Shown in pieces: positions 54,093 through 61,290 of a stretch of DNA of 64,000 bases. Both the position numbers and the translations under genes were made by a program. Within the stretch, counting starts at the first letter, position 1. Each line of letters starts with the position of its first letter. The DNA is from Gimesia chilikensis. Its GTDB lineage: Bacteria > Planctomycetota > Planctomycetia > Planctomycetales > Planctomycetaceae. The stretch covers positions 2,039,655 through 2,103,654 of the forward strand of contig NZ_CP036266.1 in the NCBI RefSeq assembly GCF_007744075.1, in the 5' to 3' direction. The notes below the pieces were generated by a model. The model was not told the origin of the DNA. It did no database searches and saw only the letters and a program-made list of their open reading frames with translations.

Positions 54093-54461
54093 ATGAGTCA
54101 TATTGTGGAAATCAAAACCGAAGTCCGGGACGAGACAGCCATCAGTGCTGCCTGTCAGCGTCTCAAGCTGGATGCACCAACGCAGGGGACGGTAAAGCTC
54201 TTTAGTGACTCTGCCACCGGTGTGATAGTCAAGCTGCCCGGATGGCGATATCCGGCTGTGTTCGACACTCAGTCCGGCCAGGCCCGCTTCGACAACTTCG
54301 AAGGTCGCTGGGGCGAGCAGGGGCAACTTGATCGCTTCCTGCAGGGGTATGCCGTCGAAAGGACGAAAATCGAAGCCCGCAAGAAGGGGCACACCGTAAC
54401 GGAGCAGTCACAGGCCGACGGCTCCATCAAGTTAACTGTTTCCGTGGGAGGTGCTGCATGA
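54093..54461 (+). CDS. DUF1257 (Ycf35-like) protein
   Basis: 122 residues. 'MSHIVEIKTEVRDETAISAA' and 'RYPAVFDTQSGQARFDNFEG' followed by 'LDRFLQGYAVERTKIEARKK' and 'ADGSIKLTVSVGG' match the DUF1257 family, to which the cyanobacterial and red-algal plastid protein Ycf35 belongs (established knowledge). Function unknown. The stop overlaps the next start (ATGA), so it is translated together with the DUF2997 gene, its usual partner. AAGGAG provides a strong site. Confidence 0.85.
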   Translation: MSHIVEIKTEVRDETAISAACQRLKLDAPTQGTVKLFSDSATGVIVKLPGWRYPAVFDTQSGQARFDNFEGRWGEQGQLDRFLQGYAVERTKIEARKKGHTVTEQSQADGSIKLTVSVGGAA

Positions 54462-54658
54462 GTACACGCACCATCGAAATCATCGTTGAAACCAACGGTT
54501 CCACGCGTGTCCAAACCCGGGGCTTCACAGGTTCGGCCTGCACCGACGCCAGCCGGTTCATTGAAGAAGCCCTGGGAAAACGAACCAGTGAACGGACCAC
54601 GCCGGAGTTCTTTCAGACCACGGAGCAGCAGCAACGTCTCCGGGAAGGAGGTGGTTGA
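54458..54658 (+). CDS. DUF2997 protein
   Basis: 66 residues. 'TIEIIVETNGSTRVQTRGFT' followed by 'GSACTDASRFIEEALGK' and 'TPEFFQT' is the DUF2997 pattern (beta hairpin, then Gly-X-Ala-Cys and helix). It overlaps both neighbours by single codons (ATGA at 54458, TGATG at 54656), so three genes are tightly coupled. Family function unknown. Confidence 0.85.
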   Translation: MSTRTIEIIVETNGSTRVQTRGFTGSACTDASRFIEEALGKRTSERTTPEFFQTTEQQQRLREGGG

Positions 54659-54885
54659 TGGCCAAGGTCCGTCGACAGATCCAACGGCAGCAGCGTGAGG
54701 ATCCGGCTGTCGAAGCACGCCGTATTGCCCGTATTCGTAAGAAGCATGCAGACCTGATCAAAGAGCAGGAGGCTCTCAGTCGCTGGATGACACGCTTGAA
54801 ACGTGCATTTCACAAGGTGGAGAAGCTCCAGGAGCGGATCGCCCGCATGGAACGCCAGTTGGCCGACCTAGAGGATCGTACCTGA
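54658..54885 (+). CDS. Small coiled-coil protein
   Basis: 75 residues, almost wholly helical and basic at the start ('KVRRQIQRQQREDPAVEARR'), with heptads towards the end ('VEKLQERIARMERQLADLED'). GGAAGGAGG lies just upstream, inside the DUF2997 gene. ATG 54658 shares a base with the preceding stop; a TTG at 54655 is a less likely start. No family recognised. Confidence 0.7.
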   Translation: MAKVRRQIQRQQREDPAVEARRIARIRKKHADLIKEQEALSRWMTRLKRAFHKVEKLQERIARMERQLADLEDRT

Positions 54886-54927
54886 TAGGCAGGCTCTGCA
54901 CGTCCCACATCGAATTATTTTAATAGT

Positions 54928-54952
54928 GCCTCGGCTTTAACCGGGGCTTTTT
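54928..54952 (+). terminator. Terminator or attenuator upstream of AAA+ gene
   Basis: GCCTCGG pairs with CCGGGGC (one T-G wobble) around a 6-nt loop, then CTTTTTC. It lies 43 bp after the preceding stop and shortly before the Shine-Dalgarno site of the ATPase gene. Confidence 0.7.
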
Positions 54953-54979
54953 CATTTACTCACTCAAGAAGGAGTCGCT

Positions 54980-56476
54980 ATGCCGACCACCACTTCATTA
55001 ACACAGAAACTGGCCGAACACATCGCGGCCTGTTTTCCGGGGCTGTGGATTCTGTCCCATGAGCACCAGGATGCTCTGACGGAGATTGCTCAGCTCTGCC
55101 ATGATTCTGAGTGGCAGCTGGCCACTTGGGATATCGACACGGGACTCAGCGTCCCCGGTCAGACAGAGCAGGGGGGAAGCAGCAATGATCCGCTGACTGC
55201 CATCAAGGCCATCAATGCACTGGCCACACCTGAAGGAACGGCCATTCTCGTGCTACAAAACTTTCACCGGTTCCTGCAGTCCGCAGAGGTTGTCCAGGCG
55301 TTGTCTCAGCAGATCAACACCGGCAAGCAGAACCGGGCGATTGTGATCATTCTGTCGCCCGTTGTGCAAATCCCTACTGAGCTGGAACGCATGTTTGTCG
55401 TGATGGAGCACGATCTGCCCAACCGGCAGGAGCTGGAGGAAATCGCTCGTGGGATTGCCACGGAAGACGGGGAACTGCCTGCAGAAGCTGAGTTACAGGT
55501 GATTCTCGATGCGGCAGCTGGACTTACCCGGATGGAAGCAGAGAATGCGTTCAGCCTGTCACTGGTTCGGGACGGGAGAATCACAGGAGACGCTGTCTGG
55601 GAGCTGAAGACCCAAACGCTAAAAAAAAGCGGTCTGCTTTCTCTGTACCGCAGCGACGATGACTTCAGCAGCCTGGGAGGCCTGGCGGCCCTCAAGGCGT
55701 TCTGTAAACGGGCCATGTTGCATCCGCAGCGTGGTAATCCGTTGAAACGCCCGCGTGGTGTTTTACTGCTTTCCCCACCTGGCTGTGGCAAATCCCAGTT
55801 CTGTAAGGCACTCGGCAGGGAGGTCGGTCGTCCTGTGCTCAATCTCGACATTGGCAGCCTGATGGGTTCACTTGTAGGGCAGTCGGAAGAACGTACTCGG
55901 GAGGCCCTGAAAGTCATTGATGCGATGGCTCCCTGTATTGCCATGATCGACGAAGTCGAGAAGGCCTTTGCCGGTATGAACGGCAGTGGAGATTCTGGAG
56001 TCGCATCGAGAATGTTTGGAACGTTTTTGTCGTGGTTGAACGATCACCAGTCTGATGTGTTTGTGGTCTGCACCGCGAATGACGTTTCTAAGTTGCCCCC
56101 GGAGTTCAGTCGGAGTGAACGCTTTGATGGAGTGTTTTTCCTGGATCTCCCCGATCGTGAGGAGAAAGACGCGATCTGGGCACTCTACCGGGATCTATTC
56201 GAGATCGACGCAGAGCAGTCTGCTCCCGATGACACCGACTGGACCGGTGCAGAGATTAAGTCCTGTTGCCGCCTGGCAGCCTTACTTGATCTGCCTCTGC
56301 ATCAGGCCGCTCAGAACGTGGTTCCCGTCGCAGTCACCGCTGCGGAGTCTGTGGGGCGATTGCGGACCTGGGCCAGTGGTCGGTGTTTGTCGGCCAGTCA
56401 GTCCGGCATCTACCGTCAGAAGGGGAGGGGGGCCCGGTCTCGTCGCAGTGTGAAGCGTGAGGCCTCGAACAACTGA
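54980..56476 (+). CDS. Ycf46-like AAA+ ATPase
   Basis: 498 residues. The N-terminal half is a degenerate ATPase-like domain ('LWILSHEHQDALTEIAQLCH', 'ILVLQNFHRFL', 'IVIILSPVVQIPTELER'), as in cyanobacterial Ycf46. The C-terminal half (about 225-420) is an active-looking AAA+ module: 'SSLGGLAALKAFCKRA', Walker A SPPGCGKSQ (about 265-273), Walker B IAMIDEVE (about 318-325), 'VVCTANDVSKLPPEFSRSER' (sensor and arginine finger region). A basic tail ends it. Such ATPases remodel protein or nucleic-acid complexes; the target is unknown. AAGGAG precedes the ATG. Its neighbours include a Ycf35-like protein and a clamp-like protein. Confidence 0.88.
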   Translation: MPTTTSLTQKLAEHIAACFPGLWILSHEHQDALTEIAQLCHDSEWQLATWDIDTGLSVPGQTEQGGSSNDPLTAIKAINALATPEGTAILVLQNFHRFLQSAEVVQALSQQINTGKQNRAIVIILSPVVQIPTELERMFVVMEHDLPNRQELEEIARGIATEDGELPAEAELQVILDAAAGLTRMEAENAFSLSLVRDGRITGDAVWELKTQTLKKSGLLSLYRSDDDFSSLGGLAALKAFCKRAMLHPQRGNPLKRPRGVLLLSPPGCGKSQFCKALGREVGRPVLNLDIGSLMGSLVGQSEERTREALKVIDAMAPCIAMIDEVEKAFAGMNGSGDSGVASRMFGTFLSWLNDHQSDVFVVCTANDVSKLPPEFSRSERFDGVFFLDLPDREEKDAIWALYRDLFEIDAEQSAPDDTDWTGAEIKSCCRLAALLDLPLHQAAQNVVPVAVTAAESVGRLRTWASGRCLSASQSGIYRQKGRGARSRRSVKREASNN

Positions 56477-56510
56477 TTTGCTGATAGTTTAAATTCCGGA
56501 TTTTAAATCA

Positions 56511-56548
56511 GGCTGGATGGCCTCCCGCGGGGAAGTCATCCGGCCAGT
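56511..56548 (+). terminator. Intergenic hairpin after AAA+ gene
   Basis: GGCTGGATG pairs with CATCCGGCC (one wobble) enclosing an inner TCCC/GGGGA stem, then AGTTTCATTT. It lies directly before the ribosome-binding site of the next gene. Confidence 0.65.
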
Positions 56549-56571
56549 TTCATTTCACAGGAGTAACCAAT

Positions 56572-57516
56572 ATGTCCAGTGTTTTAGATGAACCTCGCAC
56601 GGAGGCTTCGACGTCTGCCAGCGGTCGACTTCGCTCAACCATGGCCGCAGCCCGATTGAGCTTTAATTGGCTGGGGGTCCGCAAGTCCCTGAGTTCGTCT
56701 CAGAAAGACCAGGCCGCCCATTCGTTTGGTGCTGAAGGGAAATTCCTCTCAGCAGGTAAAAAACTGCTGGATACACGTCATGCGGCGTTCAAAGCGGTCA
56801 CAGCCATTCGTGGCCGCACGGTCGCGTACTGGAAAGGGGTTTCTCTACCCTTTCCGGAGCCGGGCATTCGCCTGATCCGTCAGGATGCCATCTCTGATTT
56901 CGATCGACAGATCGCCGCGTTCCGAGAAGAGCTGGATGCAGCCGTGTTTGAACTGGATCGCCACTACGATGAGCTGCGGAGTGCTGCCCGGAATCGGCTG
57001 GGAGATTTGTTTAATCCAGATGATTACCCACCGTCGCTGATCGGCATGTTTGCGATCGAACATGACTACCCGTCAGTGGAACCGCCAAATTACCTGCAAC
57101 AGCTCAATCCCGAACTGTATGAGCAGGAATGCCAGCGGGTGCAGTCCCGGTTTGACGAGGCGGTACAGCTGGCAGAGCAGGCGTTTTTAAGCGAGCTGAC
57201 GCAGATGGTGGAGCATCTGACAGAACGCCTCAGTGGACGGCAGGATGGAAAGCCGAAGGTCTTTCGCGATTCGGCAGTGACCAACCTGACGGAGTTCTTT
57301 GAGCGGTTTCGCAGTCTCAATATCCGGTCGAATGAACAGCTGGATGAACTGGTGGAGAACGCCCAGCGTGTGATTACCGGTGTTGACCCACAACAGCTGC
57401 GGAACAGCCAGGCGTTAAGGGAGCAGGTGGCATCACAGATGACTGTGGTTCAATCCGGCCTGGATCAGTTACTGGTGGACCGTCCCCGCCGAAACATCCA
57501 GAGACGTCCACGTTAA
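56572..57516 (+). CDS. DUF3150-like helical protein
   Basis: 314 residues, nearly all helical, no signal peptide. The pattern 'GRTVAYWKGVSLPFPEPGIR', 'LIRQDAISDFDRQIAAFREE' and 'RNRLGDLFNPDDYPPSLIGM' resembles DUF3150, a family found next to ATPases in phages and plasmids; I assign it tentatively. The C-terminal part is coiled coil ('ALREQVASQMTVVQSGLDQL') and ends in an Arg-rich tail. CAGGAG lies before the ATG. It is a candidate adaptor or substrate of the preceding AAA+ ATPase. Confidence 0.68.
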   Translation: MSSVLDEPRTEASTSASGRLRSTMAAARLSFNWLGVRKSLSSSQKDQAAHSFGAEGKFLSAGKKLLDTRHAAFKAVTAIRGRTVAYWKGVSLPFPEPGIRLIRQDAISDFDRQIAAFREELDAAVFELDRHYDELRSAARNRLGDLFNPDDYPPSLIGMFAIEHDYPSVEPPNYLQQLNPELYEQECQRVQSRFDEAVQLAEQAFLSELTQMVEHLTERLSGRQDGKPKVFRDSAVTNLTEFFERFRSLNIRSNEQLDELVENAQRVITGVDPQQLRNSQALREQVASQMTVVQSGLDQLLVDRPRRNIQRRPR

Positions 57517-57528
57517 AGGGGAGAGCTG

Positions 57529-57777
57529 ATGCAATTATTGATCAAACCGGACGGCGGTGTTCGCTGTCTGTATGACGAAATGCTCGATCTGCAGGGACTG
57601 GGCCAACTACAGATCGAACGCGGTTCGCATGTCGAGCCCGATGCAGACGGGCAATGGATGGCCGATTTATCGCCCGTCGAAGGACCACTGCTGGGGCCGT
57701 TCCCTAATCGCAGTGCTGCTTTGAACGCGGAACGTGACTGGCTGGAAGCACACTGGCTACCAGCTGTCCGTCAATGA
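57529..57777 (+). CDS. Small conserved hypothetical protein
   Basis: 82 residues, no signal peptide. 'MQLLIKPDGGVRCLYDEMLD', then 'RGSHVEPDADGQWMADLSPV' and 'LGPFPNRSAALNAERDWLEA' look like a compact beta-beta-alpha domain; proteins of this look recur beside similar gene arrays. It starts 12 bp after the preceding stop with GGGGAG upstream. Function unknown. Confidence 0.72.
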   Translation: MQLLIKPDGGVRCLYDEMLDLQGLGQLQIERGSHVEPDADGQWMADLSPVEGPLLGPFPNRSAALNAERDWLEAHWLPAVRQ

Positions 57778-57818
57778 AGTGAACTTATTTTAGTGCCCTC
57801 AGGGGCGGTGTGTTTTCA

Positions 57819-57843
57819 CGCTGCTCCGAGGGGGCAGCGTTTT
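57819..57843 (+). terminator. Intergenic hairpin
   Basis: CGCTGC pairs with GCAGCG, extended by inner TCC/GGG, then TTTTC. A second small stem GCCC/GGGC lies just upstream (57795-57806). Confidence 0.65.
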
Positions 57844-57869
57844 CTCAAGCTTAACAGGAGTAAACGCAA

Positions 57870-58088
57870 ATGACACAAACTCAACTCGACCAGCAGGTCG
57901 CTGATGCTACGGGAGAAGATTTACGGGAAGTTCGGTTTCGTGGTTTCAGTCTGGCGGATCCTATGACCATCAGATTCGATCCCGAACCCTGTGACCTGCC
58001 GCCGCAGATCCTGGACTGGGACCAGGCAGATCTGGAGCGGAATGTTGCTTTCTTTCCTCAACCTGGCATTATCAACGCTTTTGTATAG
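57870..58088 (+). CDS. Small conserved hypothetical protein
   Basis: 72 residues: 'MTQTQLDQQVADATGEDLRE' then 'VRFRGFSLADP' and 'QILDWDQADLERNVAFFPQP'. A short helix followed by an RGFSL block looks like a small conserved partner protein. ACAGGAG gives a strong ribosome-binding site. No known function. Confidence 0.68.
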   Translation: MTQTQLDQQVADATGEDLREVRFRGFSLADPMTIRFDPEPCDLPPQILDWDQADLERNVAFFPQPGIINAFV

Positions 58089-58101
58089 CAGCTGTTTCCT
58101 T

Positions 58102-58135
58102 CCGATCCGGTGGCAGTCATCGGATCGGCATTTTT
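58102..58135 (+). terminator. Intergenic hairpin with T-run
   Basis: CCGATCCG (58102-58109) pairs perfectly with CGGATCGG (58121-58128), then CATTTTT. A convincing intrinsic terminator, yet the next gene starts only 20 bp later, so partial readthrough or a separate promoter is needed. Confidence 0.75.
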
Positions 58136-58155
58136 CTAGTCACACAGGAGATACA

Positions 58156-59499
58156 ATGATTACAATATCCCGTTCTTTAATACGTGAGTTGAAAACCGTT
58201 TTCAGTCGCGGACTGGGAATTACCAGTCGTCAAACAGGTCCGCCAGTCGAGTTTCTGGTCGATCAGGATGGTCTGCGGATTCGGACCCAAAATCAGCAGA
58301 TCGCATTGGAATATCGTCTTCCACTTGAAGGACTGGAGAGCCAGCACATTGTCACGCCCTTCGGTCTATTACGATGTTGCCATAGCGTTAAGTCAGATCC
58401 GGTTCAGCTGCAGGTTGAAAACGAAAAGATCTGTGCGGAGTGGCAGGATGCCGGTATTCCACAGTCGATTGAGTATCCAACAGTGAAATGCGAGGAGTTT
58501 CCGGAACTTCCAGAGCGGCTCGCATCAAATGAATCCCGTCTGATGAGAGCTTTGGGGGATGCTTGCGAAACGGCAACGACTGATTCGGCACGGTATGCAC
58601 TGGATCATCTGCAGCTGCGTGGCTCTGCAGGGCAGGTGATCAGCACAGATGGCAGGCAGCTGTTGATTCAGGATGAGTTCCAGTTTCCCTGGGAAGGTGA
58701 GCTACTGGTCCCTGCCAACCGTCTGTTTTGCAGTCGGGAATTGCGACGTGGTAAGTCGGTGGATGTCGGCAGTACTGCAGAGTGGGTAACTCTGAGATCG
58801 GGACCGTGGACCATCTGGCTGAAGATTAACGATAAGGCACGTTTTCCGAATGTGCTAGAGCTGGTTAATAAAGGGCCAGAAACGGTAGCCACTCTACAAG
58901 TACCGGATGCGGATGCAAAGTTTATCTGCTCAGCCCTGAAACCAAAACCATTTCATCAGGAAGATGCTGGAAAAGTGACACTGGACCTGAATGGAGAGGT
59001 CACGGTTCGTGTCCGGGAAGGGGGGCAGGAGCAGCAGCGGGATTATGTTCTGTGTCGCTCAGAGCGTTCCGGTGAAAGCCTGCGGATCAATACGAGTCGG
59101 GAGTATTTCAGGCGTGCTTTGCAGTTGGGGTTTCGGGAGATCAATCTGAGCGGGCCGGATACGCCAGCTTCCTGCAGGGAAGGGGACCGGACTTATGTCT
59201 GGGCTCTCCTGACTCAGGCGGAAGCTGTGCAACCACAGTCTGATGCCGTACGCATTGAGTCCACATCGGTGTCTCAGCAGCCCGCCCAGACTCGATCGAG
59301 TCCACGGCATGTCACTGAACAGGGACGTTCTGGTCAGAAGCCGGACATCGCTCCAGATCAAGTTTTGACTCAAATGAAGACGCTCTGTGGCGGTTTAACG
59401 GAAACGGTCTCACACATACGTGATTTGATGTCCCAGCTTCGTGAACAGAGCCAGGATTGGAGACGTAGCCTGAATTCTGATCAGAGTGTCAGTACCTGA
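58156..59499 (+). CDS. DnaN-like sliding-clamp paralogue with C-terminal extension
   Basis: 447 residues. ATG 58156 has CAGGAG at good spacing; longer upstream frames are rejected. Three successive domains follow the bacterial beta-clamp plan. Domain 1 (about 1-120) has 'EFLVDQDGLRIRTQNQQIAL'. Domain 2 (about 130-245) has 'RYALDHLQLRGSAGQVISTD' followed by Gly-Arg-Gln-Leu (DnaN reads ATDGHRL), 'LLVPANRLF' and 'KARFPNVLELV' (DnaN reads GRFPDYxxVxP). Domain 3 (about 255-370) has 'SLRINTSREYFRRALQLGFR' and 'RTYVWALL'. A tail of about 75 residues is Gln/Ser-rich then helical. It is probably not the housekeeping clamp, given divergence and context. Confidence 0.72.
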   Translation: MITISRSLIRELKTVFSRGLGITSRQTGPPVEFLVDQDGLRIRTQNQQIALEYRLPLEGLESQHIVTPFGLLRCCHSVKSDPVQLQVENEKICAEWQDAGIPQSIEYPTVKCEEFPELPERLASNESRLMRALGDACETATTDSARYALDHLQLRGSAGQVISTDGRQLLIQDEFQFPWEGELLVPANRLFCSRELRRGKSVDVGSTAEWVTLRSGPWTIWLKINDKARFPNVLELVNKGPETVATLQVPDADAKFICSALKPKPFHQEDAGKVTLDLNGEVTVRVREGGQEQQRDYVLCRSERSGESLRINTSREYFRRALQLGFREINLSGPDTPASCREGDRTYVWALLTQAEAVQPQSDAVRIESTSVSQQPAQTRSSPRHVTEQGRSGQKPDIAPDQVLTQMKTLCGGLTETVSHIRDLMSQLREQSQDWRRSLNSDQSVST

Positions 59500-59572
59500 G
59501 TGTCAGCAGCTAATATTTCCCGTGCTGTGCCCTGGATACGAATACTGCATTCAGGACACAGGGGACAACATC

Positions 59573-59613
59573 AAAGGCCTGCGATCCCGTTGGGGACCGC
59601 AGGCCTTTTTTTT
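59573..59613 (+). terminator. Strong intrinsic terminator of the array
   Basis: AAAGGCCTGCG (59573-59583) pairs with CGCAGGCCTTT with an inner TCCC/GGGGA stem, then eight T residues. It closes the plus-strand array. It resembles 61234-61275 in sequence. Confidence 0.92.
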
Positions 59614-59702
59614 AGGTGTTCCAGAATAGGCATCCATATGGTGCCAAGTGCCCAGACAGCATGACACACAAAAAGGGTACGTAACCCTTTGAGGTCAGGG
59701 CC

Positions 59703-61088
59703 TTATGGGGCCGGTAAGTATTCCGTGTTTTCTTTCGTTCCCATAGATTCTGTATGATTCGGATATTGCTCACACTCGGACAGATTCTGTTCAATCTTAT
59801 TGATTTCTCTTTCTCGTTGAAGTAGCTCCGTTTCAGCGTTTTCAAGCTCGATAGATTCCTCGCGGTGGCGTGCTTTCCGGCATTCCAGCATCTTCCGGCT
59901 TGACTCTAGCCGTGCACGTTTGGAATCAAGTTCCTGTCGTAAAATTGCATTCTGTTCGCCTGTAGAGGGCTCCTCTCCTTTCTCCAAAGAAAATTGAACC
60001 CCGTAGCTCGACAACTTTTCAAACACTTCCTCTGAAGCACGGCTTCTCGCAATGTTGCTGGGAAATTGCACATAAACATGTCCTTCACCATCAAAGTCTT
60101 CGGATTCCTGAAGACTCAGGCATGCATTGGATGCCAGGATGAGATCGCGTTCGATCATTGTTACAAATCCATTATGCTTGGCGATAATGCCAAACAAGGA
60201 TTTTTCGAGGCGATCTATTTCATCACGCCTTTCTGCTGCTCCCGGAAGGTTCTCTTCTGAGTACTTGAGCATGAAGTCGTAAGAGAATTGACGAGAAAAC
60301 TGCCCCATACCAAATGGGATCACATGAGTGTTGTAGACATGGTTTGTCTTACGATCCGTGTACCGAAACTTGATACCTTTCTCTGACAGGTCTTTGATTT
60401 CCTTAAGCCGCTCTTCATGGGAGAGTTCGGCAAAATATTTTCGGTACTCCTTCCTGTCAAAATCGAGGTTCCAGAGAGAAGTTCGCCGAGTGTGCATATC
60501 CCTTTCTGTTCCAACGGGCTCTGTTCTGACTCCAAATTGACCCCACTCTTCTACAACCTCATTGATTGCCTGAGTTTGACCGCCTTCTGAGAAGAACATG
60601 CCGATCAGGTAATCATCACTCCCAAATCCTTCTTGAAATCCGTGGAAGCAGCTAACTGTTTCTTTTGAATCAGCGTATCCAGGTTCAGCCCCTTCCTCTT
60701 TTACGATTCCTTTAAAACGTCGGATTGAAGATTCGATGGAACTTTTCACAATTTGTACTGCGGCAGCAATTTCTTCCTGAGTTTCCAGCTTTTCTCCTTT
60801 GAACTGGAGATAGCCTTGGACTAATTGCTCGTGGCAGATCGTGAATACTCTCATCAGAGGAGAACTGCTGTAAAGCAGGCCCGTTTTTTTGTCCAACTCC
60901 GTAACTTCGAAGCCCTTTTCCCAGAACTTCTGAAATTCATCAATTCTCTGGGCTTCGGACATATCGTTGAAACGGGATTTAACGTCATTCCAATGATGAT
61001 GGAGTTCTTCCTCACTGAGTACCATCTCAGCCATTCGTCCACTAACCTCTGACGGCGTTGGACTTGAATCTAAAAGCTTTGTGTTCAT
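59703..61088 (-). CDS. Hypothetical protein with C-terminal coiled coil
   Basis: 461 residues, soluble, no signal peptide. The first 330 residues are mixed alpha/beta with no recognised family ('FSYDFMLKYSEENLPGAAER', 'HVYVQFPSNIARSRASEEVF'). The last 100 form a coiled coil ('RQELDSKRARLESSRKMLEC', 'ETELLQREREINKIEQNLSE'). 'FHGFQEGFGSDDYLIGMFFS' looks like a structured core. It converges with the clamp-like gene, and its start lies 146 bp from the terminator of the PrsW-type gene upstream. Confidence 0.72.
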   Translation of the reverse strand: MNTKLLDSSPTPSEVSGRMAEMVLSEEELHHHWNDVKSRFNDMSEAQRIDEFQKFWEKGFEVTELDKKTGLLYSSSPLMRVFTICHEQLVQGYLQFKGEKLETQEEIAAAVQIVKSSIESSIRRFKGIVKEEGAEPGYADSKETVSCFHGFQEGFGSDDYLIGMFFSEGGQTQAINEVVEEWGQFGVRTEPVGTERDMHTRRTSLWNLDFDRKEYRKYFAELSHEERLKEIKDLSEKGIKFRYTDRKTNHVYNTHVIPFGMGQFSRQFSYDFMLKYSEENLPGAAERRDEIDRLEKSLFGIIAKHNGFVTMIERDLILASNACLSLQESEDFDGEGHVYVQFPSNIARSRASEEVFEKLSSYGVQFSLEKGEEPSTGEQNAILRQELDSKRARLESSRKMLECRKARHREESIELENAETELLQREREINKIEQNLSECEQYPNHTESMGTKENTEYLPAP

Positions 61089-61233
61089 CGTGTTCCTCTC
61101 TTAAAAGGAGTTCTTCAGGGATACGGCGTCGCTCCAGCAGCGTGACTGGCGGGTAATTTCAAACCGCCGTTGCCGTTCACACCTATATCTATCGAAAGGC
61201 CGTAACACGGGAGACGAAAACCGGGCAGAGAAT

Positions 61234-61275
61234 AAAAAGCCCTGCGATCCTATAGGGTCCGCAGGACTTTTATTT
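61234..61275 (-). terminator. Intrinsic terminator of the PrsW-type gene
   Basis: Read on the minus strand, CCTGCGGACCC pairs with the GATCGCAGG side of the stem, followed by GCTTTTTATT. It sits directly after the stop at 61291 and resembles the terminator at 59573-59613 (shared CCTGCGATCC block). Confidence 0.85.
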
Positions 61276-61290
61276 AGATATTGATTAAGT

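Noticed and set aside
53292..59613. Whole array as a prophage
   Set aside because: No integrase, terminase, portal, capsid or lysis gene is present in the window; the spanin-like layout of one protein is not enough.
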